Shown: positions 42,097 through 52,804, numbered from the stretch's first letter. The stretch is 64,000 nt of DNA from Roseburia intestinalis L1-82 (GCF_900537995.1 NZ_LR027880.1:2488001-2552000); one strand, 5' to 3'. The notes: generated by a model from the sequence alone, not told the origin. Program-made: numbers and translations.

Positions 42097-43053
42097 TTAT
42101 ACCACCTCATCAAGTTTTCTTGCAAAATACATATAAACAGCTGTCACGATACCAATGATCAGCGCAGCAACCAAGCTTAACACGGTCGCATAACCGATCT
42201 GTGGGTTTGTCCCGACATCTTTTCCAAAAATAAGCTGGTAAATATATAAAAACATGACCTGTGTACGGTTGTTCGGTCCGCCGTTTGTAAGTACCATGAT
42301 TGACTCATAATCCTTAAATGCCCCGGTGATCGCCAGCATTAAAATAATTTTTAACATCGGGCTTAACATCGGCAGTGTGATCTTAAAAAATGTCTGAATT
42401 CCATTTGCCCCGTCGATTTTTGCCGACTCATATACGTCCTCCGAAATGCTCGACATTCCTGAGATAAAATAGATCATATAATTACCAAAACCTGCCCAGA
42501 GTGCAACAATCAGAACCGACCACATGGCGGTCTTTGCATCCCCTAACCAGTTAACATTCTGCCCTATCACGCCGATCGCCTTTAACACGCCGTTTAAAAC
42601 GCCATTATACGCCGCAAAGATAAATCCGAATACCATACTTGACACTGCGGTAGAAATGATCGTCGGCATAAAATAGACCCCCCGGAAAAAGGAGCTGCCC
42701 CTTAATTTCTGGTTCAGAAAAACTGCCATAATCAGTGCCAGCGGAATGATAAATATAATTTTGAGCACCGCATATTCAAATGTGTGCAGCACACTCTGCC
42801 AGAACGTCGTATCGGTAAGCATACGCTCAAAATTGTGCATTCCGGTATACGTCGCCGTCAATCCATTGTACTCGTAACATACATATCGGAAAATCCAGCA
42901 AAACGGGTATACTGAGACTACCAGTAACATAATGACCGCCGGCAAAAGCATAAGACCTGCCGCAATATCTCCCTTGTTTTTTGCGCGTTTCAGCCGTTCC
43001 GCAAAACTAAGGTTCTTTTTTGTTTTTATCACTGTCGTATTATTTTTACTCAT
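42097..43053 (-). CDS. CUT1 sugar ABC transporter permease (MalF type)
   Basis: About 318 residues with six membrane segments; EAA loop DVYESAKIDGANGIQTFFKITLPMLSPM. ATG at 43053 follows GGAGAG. The operon lacks an ATPase gene, as in the other sugar operon of this window. Confidence 0.92.
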   Translation of the reverse strand: MSKNNTTVIKTKKNLSFAERLKRAKNKGDIAAGLMLLPAVIMLLVVSVYPFCWIFRYVCYEYNGLTATYTGMHNFERMLTDTTFWQSVLHTFEYAVLKIIFIIPLALIMAVFLNQKLRGSSFFRGVYFMPTIISTAVSSMVFGFIFAAYNGVLNGVLKAIGVIGQNVNWLGDAKTAMWSVLIVALWAGFGNYMIYFISGMSSISEDVYESAKIDGANGIQTFFKITLPMLSPMLKIILMLAITGAFKDYESIMVLTNGGPNNRTQVMFLYIYQLIFGKDVGTNPQIGYATVLSLVAALIIGIVTAVYMYFARKLDEVV

Positions 43054-43114
43054 ATGACTCTCCATTCCTGCGTGTGAAAAATCCCACTTTTCACACTGCC
43101 CTCCATTTTTATGC

Positions 43115-43188
43115 TGCCTGCATCCATATACTCCTGTCTTTCCATGGCGCTATCCTTCCATGGCAACGGGTCCATATGGATGCAGGCA
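43115..43188. repeat. 15-bp perfect inverted repeat between binding protein and permease genes
   Basis: TGCCTGCATCCATAT (43115-43129) and its exact complement (43174-43188) enclose 44 bases that include a repeated TTCCATGG. A large mRNA hairpin is expected just downstream of the binding-protein stop, mirroring the hairpin in the 22.7 kb operon. Confidence 0.75.
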
Positions 43189-43224
43189 TCCTTTTCTTTC
43201 CTGCATCCATACCAGGACAGCGTT

Positions 43225-44643
43225 TTACTCTGTTTTATAGGTAACGGTTCCTGCTGACGGCTGAAGCGGATCATAGTTCTCAACAATGACACGTTTGCAT
43301 GTTCCATTGGAAAGTCCGCTCTCAAGTGCTGCATTATAGCGTGTATTCAGATCTTCGATGGCTTCATCTGCACTGACATATCCAAGTACTACATTCCATA
43401 ACACGGTCTTCCAGTCATCTCCCTCTACGCTGACTGCCGGTGTTGCCGGATAAACATCCTCGTAATCCTGAAGTTCAAAATCTGCAAGTCTGCCAATATT
43501 GCTTGTATCGACAATGTTGCTCATATAACCGGATAACGGAATGCTGTAACCACCCTCAAAATATCCCTTTAAGAAATCTTCACTTGAAAAATATTTGATG
43601 ACTTCCCATGCTGCATCTTTATTTTCACAGGAACTTAGCATGACATATCCGCCGTTCGGTGAGCAGCTCAGCGCGCCTTTGACTTCACCGGTCAGAGTTG
43701 GCAGTTCTGCTACACCCCAGTCAAAGGAGCACGGGAACTGATCGGTAAATACACCTGCTTCCTGGGATGCATTTCCCCAGAGTGCAAATGCACCCTGTGC
43801 AAATAATGCACGGCTGTTATCTACGCCCTGATTTTCAGAGCCTGGAAGCACAGAACCATCTGCATAAAGTTTTGCCGCTTCCTCCACGATCTCTTTCCAG
43901 CTGCTAAAATCATATACGCCATTGGCATAATCATATCCGCCAGGAGTTGCGCCGCTCATCTCACCACATCCCTCTAACCATCTTGAAAACGGACTGGATG
44001 AAGTGAATGCGATCCCGTAAGTGGAATCATTGGTAGCTGCTTTGGCAAGCTCCACGAAATCTGATAATTTTGACGGTATCTCTGTTGCCCCGGCAGCATT
44101 TACCAGATCTTTGTTCCACTCAATCCTTGTTCCGGTACGGACACCGTTTGGAACCCAGTAGATATCATCCCCAAAGGAGGTAAGTCCCTCGTATTTATGG
44201 TCATATGCCTCCGTTACTTTCTGAAATTCTTCGTCCCCTGCGATATAGTCTTTGATGTTATAGAAGATACCGGCATCCACATATGTCTGTAATGTCATGT
44301 TATCGGATGCCTGGATGCTGATAATGTCCGGTGCCGTTCCGCCCTGATAGGCAAGCTGGATGGAATTGGCCCAGTCATCTGTCAGTATCGTGTAATTGAT
44401 CTGTATATCACTGTGGCTCGCATTGAAAGAATCGATCATCTCATTCATATATGCCTCGTCATGACGGTTGTTTGTCCAGAATTCAATCGTCGCTGCACCG
44501 TCTTTCTTCGTATCCGATACTGCTGTCTCTGTTCCTGAAGCGGTCGTATCTTTCGCACTTTCTGTTCCCCCATTGTTTCCGCAGCCTGTAACAGAAATTA
44601 TCATTGCCGCTGCAAGCATTGCACTAATCACTTTCTTTTTCAT
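43225..44643 (-). CDS. Sugar-binding lipoprotein of the mannosidase/galactosidase locus
   Basis: A 472-residue family 1 binding protein: a lipoprotein signal with SVTGC (lipidated Cys 21), a Ser/Thr/Ala/Glu/Asp-rich linker to about residue 50, and a binding fold starting IEFWTNNRHDEAYMNEMIDSFN. It captures the oligosaccharide for the permeases downstream. It is divergent from the YesN-type regulator, its likely controller. Confidence 0.92.
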   Translation of the reverse strand: MKKKVISAMLAAAMIISVTGCGNNGGTESAKDTTASGTETAVSDTKKDGAATIEFWTNNRHDEAYMNEMIDSFNASHSDIQINYTILTDDWANSIQLAYQGGTAPDIISIQASDNMTLQTYVDAGIFYNIKDYIAGDEEFQKVTEAYDHKYEGLTSFGDDIYWVPNGVRTGTRIEWNKDLVNAAGATEIPSKLSDFVELAKAATNDSTYGIAFTSSSPFSRWLEGCGEMSGATPGGYDYANGVYDFSSWKEIVEEAAKLYADGSVLPGSENQGVDNSRALFAQGAFALWGNASQEAGVFTDQFPCSFDWGVAELPTLTGEVKGALSCSPNGGYVMLSSCENKDAAWEVIKYFSSEDFLKGYFEGGYSIPLSGYMSNIVDTSNIGRLADFELQDYEDVYPATPAVSVEGDDWKTVLWNVVLGYVSADEAIEDLNTRYNAALESGLSNGTCKRVIVENYDPLQPSAGTVTYKTE

Positions 44644-44896
44644 AGTTTTCTCCTTCCTTTGTTTCAGGTGTTTTCTGTTGTGACTATCATGCCAGATTTT
44701 TCATTTCCGAACAACGGCAGTTTCCACGAACAATGTAACACTTTCTAATATCCGGTCATAAAACTTATACAAACTGCCCCTTTTGCTTTCCATATCTCCA
44801 TGTTAATATATACAAGTATTTTAATAAAACTTTTTTATTTTTGTATATCATTACAATTGCAGCGCAATATATGATTGATGAAAGGGGGATTACACA
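44644..44896. promoter_or_regulatory. Divergent control region of the glycan ABC operon and the two-component genes
   Basis: 253 bases without a gene, AT-rich in the middle. Promoters in both directions must lie here, but I find only weak candidates, e.g. minus TTGTTC-N18-ATGATA near 44690-44720. The plus-strand ribosome site AAAGGGGG precedes the regulator. Confidence 0.4.
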
Positions 44897-46495
44897 ATGA
44901 ACGAACATATGGATGTCACACTGATGATCGCAGATGATGAATCCTTCATATTGAGAGGCTTAAAAGAAATTGTTTCGGATTCTGACCTGCCCCTGAAACT
45001 GATTGGAACTGCCGGGAACGGCATGGATGCCTTTGCACTCCTTCTCTCTTCCAGCCCTGACATTGCGATCATGGATATCCGCATGCCGGGCATGGACGGA
45101 CTGGAAGTGATCCGCAGGGCAAGAGATGCCGGACTTACCACTCACTTTCTGATCCTGAGCGGTTATAATGACTTTTCCTATGCACAGGAAGCGATCCGCT
45201 ACAATGTCCACGGATATTTTTTAAAACCTTTAAATATCCCGGAATTCAGGCAGGCACTTTCCGCCGAATACCAGGATGTCCTTGCCACACGCGCAAAATC
45301 TGCATCCGATACAATCAGCACGGACGAACTGAGCAGCCTGATGGAATCTTCGCGTTCCTATTTTCTTGCACAGCTTCTGCAGGGTGAGATTTCCTCTGCC
45401 GACGTGACAAATGCACGCTTAAATTTTCTGCATATAAACCTTGGTCCCGATTCCTCCGTGGCTGTCATACTGACACCGGAAAACTCTGACTCCGATTTTG
45501 AGACCGACTTTGCATCTATCATCACACATACCATCCATCCGGTCTTAAAAACATTTTTTTATGAGGCGTTTCTCTATCAGGAACAGCAGATCGTATGTAT
45601 CATCAATCTTTCTGCCGGAAACGAAGATCTTCTGCTTGCAAGGATCAAAGCCTGTCTCACCGGCCTGCAGAAAAAAAACGGACTTTCTTTTTTAGCTGCG
45701 GTCGGAACGATTGTACCGGAACTGTGCCAGTGCTCTGCCTCTTATCAGGCAGCCCTCTCCGCACTGTCCTACCGCATTTACGGAACAGACACAAAAATCT
45801 TTGATTCCGGCATCATCTGCCACCAGCTGCCCCAGGAATCGCCCCGCAGTATCGATTCCGCACCACTTGCTGATGCCATTTTAAACGGTGATACCACGCG
45901 GATCAAAGATTACTGCTCGGCATTTTTTGATTCGCTGTTTTTTGTGCGCATGCCACCACCAAACTACATATTCGGGATGTTTTTATTTCTGATTTCCAAC
46001 GTCCAGAAAGATATCGCCATCAAATCCAGTCATCCAGTCTCTTTTCCGGAATTTACCTTTGATGACTTAAATATCCTCCCATCTGTATCTGAACTTAAGG
46101 ACTGGCTCATTGATTTCTTTCTGAATTATTCCGAGCTTCTGACTGCAAGCCATAACGGCCATGACCAGATCATCCGTCAGGCAAAGGAGTATATCCGGTC
46201 ACATCTTGACTGCAATATCAAGGCGAAGGATGTCGCAGCACTTGTCGGGCTGAGTGAAGCGTACTTTACCATATATTTTAAGAATCACTCTGGTGTGAAC
46301 TTCCGTGACTATATCCTGTCCGAGAAAATGGAGTACGCAAAATCCCTGATCTGTGCACAAAACTGTTCGATCACGGAAATCGCTTACCAGATCGGTTACC
46401 AGGATTACCGCTCCTTTTCCCGCGCATTTAAAAATACCGTCGGCATGTCGCCCTCCGAATATTTAAATGCCGCCAGCAAAAATACTTCCCCATGA
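44897..46495 (+). CDS. YesN-like response regulator with AraC output domain
   Basis: A 532-residue protein: a receiver domain (ADDESFI acidic pair, phospho-Asp in DIAIMDIRMPGMDG near residue 56, Lys in YFLKPL near 110), a helical middle part, and a C-terminal AraC-type double HTH (DVAALVGLSEAYFTIYFKNHSGVNFRDYI, ITEIAYQIGYQDYRSFSRAFKNTVGMSPSEYL). It is phosphorylated by the kinase encoded 12 bases downstream and likely activates the divergent ABC/glycosidase operon. Confidence 0.95.
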   Translation: MNEHMDVTLMIADDESFILRGLKEIVSDSDLPLKLIGTAGNGMDAFALLLSSSPDIAIMDIRMPGMDGLEVIRRARDAGLTTHFLILSGYNDFSYAQEAIRYNVHGYFLKPLNIPEFRQALSAEYQDVLATRAKSASDTISTDELSSLMESSRSYFLAQLLQGEISSADVTNARLNFLHINLGPDSSVAVILTPENSDSDFETDFASIITHTIHPVLKTFFYEAFLYQEQQIVCIINLSAGNEDLLLARIKACLTGLQKKNGLSFLAAVGTIVPELCQCSASYQAALSALSYRIYGTDTKIFDSGIICHQLPQESPRSIDSAPLADAILNGDTTRIKDYCSAFFDSLFFVRMPPPNYIFGMFLFLISNVQKDIAIKSSHPVSFPEFTFDDLNILPSVSELKDWLIDFFLNYSELLTASHNGHDQIIRQAKEYIRSHLDCNIKAKDVAALVGLSEAYFTIYFKNHSGVNFRDYILSEKMEYAKSLICAQNCSITEIAYQIGYQDYRSFSRAFKNTVGMSPSEYLNAASKNTSP

Positions 46496-46507
46496 AAGGA
46501 CTTCCTT

Positions 46508-48334
46508 ATGAAACACTCTATATTTTCCACAAAATTAGCCATGAAGATCTGGCTTTATATCATGCTGACTGTTATTGCAATCCTGCTTGTCGTAGGCATC
46601 GCATTAGAAATATTTTTCCGCCACTATGTGGCAAACGAAACCCTGCGGAATGCCACACGCGATACAACCTACGCTGCCGACGCATTTTCCGAGGAATATG
46701 AAAATATTTTAAAACGTTTTGTCAGCCATACGGCATCTGCGGACTCCTACCAGCTCATGTGTGATGTGTCCGTACCACACACCAAAGAGTACATGAACTT
46801 AAATACGAGTCTGCAGTCACAGCTCTCCCTTTATACGGACAGCAGCTCACTGATCCACACTGCCATGTTTTCCGACACCAAAGGCCAGCTTTTCTACTCC
46901 TATAAATCAAGACTGCGCGATGACACCTTTTCGCCGACGGACACATATGCACTGTCCGGCGCCCCCTCCATCTGCATTCATCCTGCCACACAAAGTCCTT
47001 TCCGCGGCCAGTCGGACATGGTTGTCATTACTTACCTTCTTACCGTCAATCCGAGTGAGCGGATGGTATTGTTAGCTGACTCCTACGAAAACTGTGATGC
47101 TGTTTTATATTTTTTCCTGAATGCACAGCATATCCAGGATTATCTGGCTCTTTATTACAACGGAAGCACCTCGGATGTCCTGCTCTACCTTACCGACGGC
47201 TCCGGTACTCCCATCAGCCTGTCCTCTGCGGATGACAATTATGCCATCGCCACGGACACAGCCATCCAGCGCGGCATCCGCTATCTGTCCGGTACCGGCA
47301 ATAAATTACTGCACACCGGTGACCGCTATATCCTTCTCGTGCCGATTGCAAACAGCGACCTGTATCTGGCAAATATCCTGCCGGAATATGCGGTTTATAC
47401 CAGGATCCGCAGCCTTGACCTTATGCTCTTATCGATCGCTCTGGTCATGTTTTTACTGATTCCGTTCCTGCTGTTTTTTGTGACACGTTTTGTCACAAAA
47501 CCGCTGAAACTCCTGATGCAGTCCGTACAGGAGATTGAAATAGGGACCTATGAAAAACCGGCTGACGGAATCCCTCCTGCCGACGAGATCGGTCAGTTAA
47601 GCCGCTCCATCGATTCCATGTATCAGACAATCCAGCAGCAGTTCCGGCAGATCAAACAGGATGAACGGGAGAATTTCCAGATGGAACTGCGGCTGCTCTC
47701 CGAGCAGATCAATCCACATTTTCTTTACAATACACTGGAATGTATTAATATGGAAATCTACAATCATCATAATGATACTGCCTCCTCGATGCTGTCAAAC
47801 CTCGGCGGCTACCTCCGCATCAGCTTATCTTACGGAAACAGCCAGCATCTGATCAGCCAGGAGGTCGACCAGGTCAAAGCCTACGTCAATATCATGAATT
47901 ACCGTTTTCGGCACAGTATCCATCTGACCACCAATATTGACGGTGATCTGCTCTCCATGAAGATTTTAAAATCCATTTTACAGCCTCTGGTTGAAAATGC
48001 CTTAAAGCACGGTTTTTCCATCGACAGCAGTGTCTATTTCCCGATTGCTCCCATGATCGATATTTCCATCTGGAGAGAGCCTGACACCTTAAGTATCGCC
48101 ATCACAGACAACGGTGCCGGCATAGATATAGAGCACGCCAAAGAAATCATGTATGGTTCAGGGACAGATGCAGACGGCAGACATCATGTCGGACTTCACA
48201 ATATTTACCATCGTCTCAACTCCTTTTACGGAAAAACAGACATTACATTTTCTTCCATTCCTTTTTACGAAAATAAAATTCTGATCCGTTTTCCTTATCA
48301 GAATTTCTGTGAAACACAGAATGAATGTGACTGA
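46508..48334 (+). CDS. YesM-like sensor histidine kinase
   Basis: A 608-residue kinase: a membrane segment at residues 12-37, an extracellular dCache-like sensor, a second membrane segment near 300-325, HAMP, the HisKA_7TM/His_kinase motif QINPHFLYNTLECIN (His near residue 404), and ATP-binding motifs LVENALKHGF and DNGAGID. It probably senses the extracellular glycan or its loaded binding protein. AAAGGAC lies 6 bases before the ATG. Confidence 0.94.
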   Translation: MKHSIFSTKLAMKIWLYIMLTVIAILLVVGIALEIFFRHYVANETLRNATRDTTYAADAFSEEYENILKRFVSHTASADSYQLMCDVSVPHTKEYMNLNTSLQSQLSLYTDSSSLIHTAMFSDTKGQLFYSYKSRLRDDTFSPTDTYALSGAPSICIHPATQSPFRGQSDMVVITYLLTVNPSERMVLLADSYENCDAVLYFFLNAQHIQDYLALYYNGSTSDVLLYLTDGSGTPISLSSADDNYAIATDTAIQRGIRYLSGTGNKLLHTGDRYILLVPIANSDLYLANILPEYAVYTRIRSLDLMLLSIALVMFLLIPFLLFFVTRFVTKPLKLLMQSVQEIEIGTYEKPADGIPPADEIGQLSRSIDSMYQTIQQQFRQIKQDERENFQMELRLLSEQINPHFLYNTLECINMEIYNHHNDTASSMLSNLGGYLRISLSYGNSQHLISQEVDQVKAYVNIMNYRFRHSIHLTTNIDGDLLSMKILKSILQPLVENALKHGFSIDSSVYFPIAPMIDISIWREPDTLSIAITDNGAGIDIEHAKEIMYGSGTDADGRHHVGLHNIYHRLNSFYGKTDITFSSIPFYENKILIRFPYQNFCETQNECD

Positions 48335-48335
48335 C

Positions 48336-48379
48336 AAAAAACCGCTGGGCAGCGATGTACTCGCCATCCAGCGGTTTTA
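48336..48379. terminator. Bidirectional terminator
   Basis: AAAAAACCGCTGG, a loop, CCAGCGGTTTTA: an 11-bp stem between the convergent ends of the kinase and arabinofuranosidase genes, with A- and T-runs on the two sides. Confidence 0.85.
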
Positions 48380-48382
48380 TTC

Positions 48383-50380
48383 TTAACATAAAGATATCTC
48401 AGGCACCGGCGCTATCAGCTGTAACACTGCAAATGTGTTCTTTTCGAGGGTTATTACCCCTCTTTCTTCCCCGGCTTTCTGTTCCATCTCCCGGATTGCC
48501 ACCCGATCCGGCTTCTCCAGGGAATTAAAAGCTTCTTTTTCCATTCCGCCCAACAGCCATACACGCTCAACCTGATACGGTTTTCCAGTCTCATCACAAA
48601 TGGTAAGCTGTTTTTCCTTCTCCGACGCATTCACGATTTTGCAATAAACTGCGCCTGTCGCATCATCTCTTACCGGATTATAATAGACCTGCTCCATCTG
48701 TGTTTTCTTTTCTTCCCCAAGAGTATCTAACACCGATGTCCCTTTCATGCATGAAAACATCTTTTGCACATAATAATTCGGCGTTGCGTACGATGTTTCT
48801 CCGTCAAACCAGATCATATCCGGCGCCCACTGTGTAAATCCAAGTCTGGCAAATAATGGTGCATAAGACGCCAGTACGACCACATCTGCATTTCTTTCCA
48901 CTCCGGTTAAAAATGCAGCCTCTGCTAATGCCCCTCCAAGACAGTTTTTCTGTTCCATCAATTCAGTGTGCCCCGGGTGCGCTGCATATTCCCCTGCAAA
49001 TACTTTGACATCTCTTGGATATTCATCGTAAAAATCTGTATGCGCATAAAACCAGTCCGGTTCCACATAATAATGTTCATCTACTGCATATACATAATTT
49101 TTCTGTGTTTTTACTGCGCCATGATAATATTTCCATGCCTTTTCATAACGTTCTGATGTGATATCCGGTCCTGCAGAACCGATCAGCCGGATCTCCGGAT
49201 ATTTTGCATGAATGCATTCTTCAAACAGACGATACCTCTCAAAAAATCCGGACTTCTCTGTCTCCCACTGTTCATTGCCAATTCCAAGCATTGTAAGATG
49301 GAACGGTTCTTTATGTCCCATTGCCACGCGCACACTGCCCCATCTGCCGTCTTCCGCACCATTTGCAAACTCGATCAGATCCAGTGCATCCTGTAAGTAC
49401 TGCCCAAACGCCTCCGTCCCGGGCTGTACCATCTCATAAGACTGATACTGGCATGCCAGTCCGACGTTTAACACAGGAAGCGGTTTCGCACCAAGTGCCT
49501 CGCAGAGCAGGAAAAATTCATAATATCCCATTCCAAGTGTCTGGTTATAATGTGAAAATACACTGTGATATCCGTTTTCCTCATTTACCAGATGCACTGC
49601 CCAGCGATTCCAGTTGGATCTGCGATGCTCTACCGGTTTTAGTGTCTCCTTGAACCGGTACCGGTTAGACAATGTATTGCCTTCAATAATACACCCACCC
49701 GGAAACCGGATAAATCCAGGCTGCAGATCCTTTAATAATTCAAACAGATCCCGTCGGAAGATACCACACACGGCATCTTTTGGCATCATGGAAAAGAAAT
49801 CAAACTCCACAACACCTGTCTGTTCTAACATGACAGCAAAATCTCCGCCTTTTACATCTTCTTTTGCAGTAAGTAAAAGATGATATTTTTTCCAGTTATG
49901 CGGCTCCTGTTTTTTGCCGGGCAAAAGTTCTGTTTCACCGGATGCGGCAATAATCCCGTCCTTTTGTACTGATATCTGTATTCTGCCCTGGTAAGAAATA
50001 CTTCTCGCATAAAACGATACCTCATACTGCGCATCCTTTTTCAATACGATCCCGTCATAAGCCTGATTTTTAAAACCCGCCTGCGATTCCTCCGCCGTAA
50101 ATCTTAAATAATGCGGATTTTCTTCCGCAACCGGGCTTCCCATGACACACCGCATTCTGGCATTTTTCTCTTTCGGATAACATTCCCAGCCATACAGTCC
50201 GTCAAATTCAGTATAATAATCTGCCTTATCCCCATAACAGTCGACAAACTCAAATGCCCTGTTTTCCAGCATCTCTGCATACAGACCTCCATCCGCCGCA
50301 TAATTGATATCCTCAAAAAACAGTCCCATCATATCCGGCATGATATCCGCACGTTTTCTCTGTGAAATTGTAATCTTCAT
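48383..50380 (-). CDS. Alpha-L-arabinofuranosidase, GH51
   Basis: About 665 residues with the GH51 plan: N-terminal DMMGLFFEDINYAADGG, IRFPGGCIIEGN, the acid/base motif LGIGNEQWE (near residue 366) and the nucleophile motif VFAGEYAAHPG (near 460). It removes arabinofuranose from arabinoxylan, arabinan or arabinogalactan pieces inside the cell. AAGGAGAGG precedes the ATG at 50380. It is monocistronic or read through from the kinase gene; no clear promoter is seen. Confidence 0.93.
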   Translation of the reverse strand: MKITISQRKRADIMPDMMGLFFEDINYAADGGLYAEMLENRAFEFVDCYGDKADYYTEFDGLYGWECYPKEKNARMRCVMGSPVAEENPHYLRFTAEESQAGFKNQAYDGIVLKKDAQYEVSFYARSISYQGRIQISVQKDGIIAASGETELLPGKKQEPHNWKKYHLLLTAKEDVKGGDFAVMLEQTGVVEFDFFSMMPKDAVCGIFRRDLFELLKDLQPGFIRFPGGCIIEGNTLSNRYRFKETLKPVEHRRSNWNRWAVHLVNEENGYHSVFSHYNQTLGMGYYEFFLLCEALGAKPLPVLNVGLACQYQSYEMVQPGTEAFGQYLQDALDLIEFANGAEDGRWGSVRVAMGHKEPFHLTMLGIGNEQWETEKSGFFERYRLFEECIHAKYPEIRLIGSAGPDITSERYEKAWKYYHGAVKTQKNYVYAVDEHYYVEPDWFYAHTDFYDEYPRDVKVFAGEYAAHPGHTELMEQKNCLGGALAEAAFLTGVERNADVVVLASYAPLFARLGFTQWAPDMIWFDGETSYATPNYYVQKMFSCMKGTSVLDTLGEEKKTQMEQVYYNPVRDDATGAVYCKIVNASEKEKQLTICDETGKPYQVERVWLLGGMEKEAFNSLEKPDRVAIREMEQKAGEERGVITLEKNTFAVLQLIAPVPEISLC

Positions 50381-50446
50381 ATTTCCTCTCCTTATATACA
50401 TGATTTAATTTTTTTATTGTACTGCACTTTCGAAGAGGTTTCCATG

Positions 50447-52804
50447 TCAAACATTGCACTTTTTTTGTTCAAAACTGACCTTTACCGTAAACAGATCCGC
50501 CATCGTCTCCACTTCAAATGTTCCACCACAGGCCTCCGTAAAACTTTTCGCAATCGAAAGTCCCAGCCCGCTTCCGCCATCGGTACGGCTCTCATCCCCT
50601 CTTGTAAAACGTGCGGTAAAATCCACATCCTGTTTTAATTCACTGCGCGATGTATTGCGAATATCTGCAACTGCAGCATTTTTCTCTGTTTTTAATGAAA
50701 TATAGATCCGTGAACCCTCCAGCGAATATTTGAGTGCATTACCGATCAGATTCTGGAATACCCGGTACATCCGGTCTCCGTCGGCATATACCATGACCGC
50801 CTCCTTAGGTATATCAATTTTGAATTTGTACGGGCTCTTTTGAATCTCACCGTCCATATCTGCAAGTGTCTGCCGCAGAAGCTTTCCAAAATCAATTTCT
50901 TCCATCTCAACCGCAAGCTGTCCGGATGCCGCTTTGCTGACAGAAAATACATCCTGCACCATATTTTTCAGCCGCTCCGATTTTTCTTCCAGAATCCGGA
51001 TATAATCCTGAATCTCCGGTGACAGATTTTCCTCCTGTTTTAGCAGCTCAATATAACTGATAATGGAGGTCAGTGGTGTTTTAATATCATGGGACACATT
51101 CGCCACCAGTTCCACTTTCATGCGCTCGCTCTTGATACGCTCCTCTATCGCAGTTTCCATTCCCTGTCCGATCTGCTCTAATGCTTCTTCCATGGCGCGG
51201 ATATCACTGTCTTCTGCTTTCACCATATCTGCCGGTTCATAATGTCCACTACTGATCTCTGTAATCCTTTTTGAAAGCTGTTCTAAAGATCTTGCCAAAT
51301 TCCGGTTTCTTTTCTGATAGAAATATTCCATACCAAGCAGGATACAAAATACCCCTGCAAACCCGGTCAGCAGTAACAGCCAGTAAATAAAATTTGCCAG
51401 TCTGTAATTTACGATCAGCAGTAAAACAAGCATCACACAAGTTACCGCCAGCCCAAATACCGTAATTCCAATGATCCCATACAGAGCCCTTACCAGCCGT
51501 TTTGCAAATGGCAGGGACATATTTTTTGTCTCTGCCTGTGCGAGCAGTTTTCCGAAAAATCCATTTTGCCAGATTTTTTTATTATATTTTGCATCATTGA
51601 TCCAGAAATAACAGAGCCAAAAAATCACCGGCAGTTCCACCAGACCCGGAAAATCATACTGTATCCTCAAGACAAGAAGCAGCACCAGAATCGTAGCTAA
51701 GATTTTCCATTCAAACCAGATTTTCGCACTCAGGGCGGCGATCACGCTATCTTCCTGTTTCTTTGCATCTTTGAAAAATCTGCTGGCACACAGACAAAGA
51801 ATGCCTGCAATGATAAAATAAATTGCCTGTATATAGCGTTTATGCTGCTGCGTCCACCGTGTGTTAAGATCGTAAAAAGAATTACAGATCCAGGAATTTC
51901 CAGCATCATCTTCTCCCATATACTGCACCGGATCTTTTGCTATGATGATCCGGATATCCGCTTTCTCCCAGGATTCTTTTTCCATCAGGTTTTGAAAACC
52001 CGGTACATACCAGTCCTCTCCCTCGCGGTAAATGCCATCTCCATAGACATCCTGCTCCACTCCGTCTTTTTCGATCGTCACTTTTTTTCCATCAAAATGA
52101 AATGCATAATTATACCCCTCCGGAAGATTTTTTAACAAAGCAGCCGTGTTGTTTTTCCCATCAGAGGATGCGCCATCTGATGATGTAGCATCTGTCACAT
52201 CATCAGGCATATTTGAATACATTATTTTTCCGTCATAGCAGATCTCATAGAAAAAATTATGATCCTTATTAACGTCCGCAAAATATTCTTCTTCGCTTTT
52301 TTCCTGATAACCGGTACTGTCGTCAGACGCCATATAAATATGTTCCGTGTCTGACACCTCCTCATACGTCGTGGAAGAGTTCTCATCTGTGCCCGCAGTC
52401 TCTGCTGCATCCGGGTTTTCATAAATGTCCGACGTCGCAGCCGTGCCCACTACATACTCCGAAATTCCGTTATTTGTTCCAAACAGCCTATCAAAAAAAT
52501 TTCCTCCCGATGACAGATAATCGTCAATATTTTCCTCGTTCACAGCACTGCCGCTATATCCGCTGTCCCCATGATAGTTTCCAGTCGCCACATCAAGAAA
52601 CGTATAAAATCTGTTCAGCACGGTGTTTCTAAATTCTTTAGACTCCTGATAGTCCTTTTCTTTCAGTTCCGCACAGACCTCATCCACACCGACAGAATAG
52701 CTCTCATATGCAAATCTGCCGATTCCTGCCATCAGCATACTGATTCCGATAAAGAACACTAAAAATACAATCCTATTTTTCCATTTTTTCGATTTTATAG
52801 CCAA
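50447..52804 (-). CDS. Membrane sensor histidine kinase (HisKA)
   Basis: A 785-residue kinase. One membrane segment at residues 11-30, a long extracellular part rich in Asp/Glu/Ser (31-330), several further membrane helices (about 335-500), HAMP, the phosphoacceptor motif VSHDIKTPLTSIISYIE (His near residue 571), N-box LIGNALKYS and GGSGLGLSIA. The large acidic ectodomain plus multi-helix bundle is seen in Lachnospiraceae cell-envelope sensors; the ligand is unknown. TTG at 52804 overlaps the regulator gene by 32 bases; I see no ATG alternative, so the exact start is uncertain. Confidence 0.9.
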   Translation of the reverse strand: MAIKSKKWKNRIVFLVFFIGISMLMAGIGRFAYESYSVGVDEVCAELKEKDYQESKEFRNTVLNRFYTFLDVATGNYHGDSGYSGSAVNEENIDDYLSSGGNFFDRLFGTNNGISEYVVGTAATSDIYENPDAAETAGTDENSSTTYEEVSDTEHIYMASDDSTGYQEKSEEEYFADVNKDHNFFYEICYDGKIMYSNMPDDVTDATSSDGASSDGKNNTAALLKNLPEGYNYAFHFDGKKVTIEKDGVEQDVYGDGIYREGEDWYVPGFQNLMEKESWEKADIRIIIAKDPVQYMGEDDAGNSWICNSFYDLNTRWTQQHKRYIQAIYFIIAGILCLCASRFFKDAKKQEDSVIAALSAKIWFEWKILATILVLLLVLRIQYDFPGLVELPVIFWLCYFWINDAKYNKKIWQNGFFGKLLAQAETKNMSLPFAKRLVRALYGIIGITVFGLAVTCVMLVLLLIVNYRLANFIYWLLLLTGFAGVFCILLGMEYFYQKRNRNLARSLEQLSKRITEISSGHYEPADMVKAEDSDIRAMEEALEQIGQGMETAIEERIKSERMKVELVANVSHDIKTPLTSIISYIELLKQEENLSPEIQDYIRILEEKSERLKNMVQDVFSVSKAASGQLAVEMEEIDFGKLLRQTLADMDGEIQKSPYKFKIDIPKEAVMVYADGDRMYRVFQNLIGNALKYSLEGSRIYISLKTEKNAAVADIRNTSRSELKQDVDFTARFTRGDESRTDGGSGLGLSIAKSFTEACGGTFEVETMADLFTVKVSFEQKKCNV

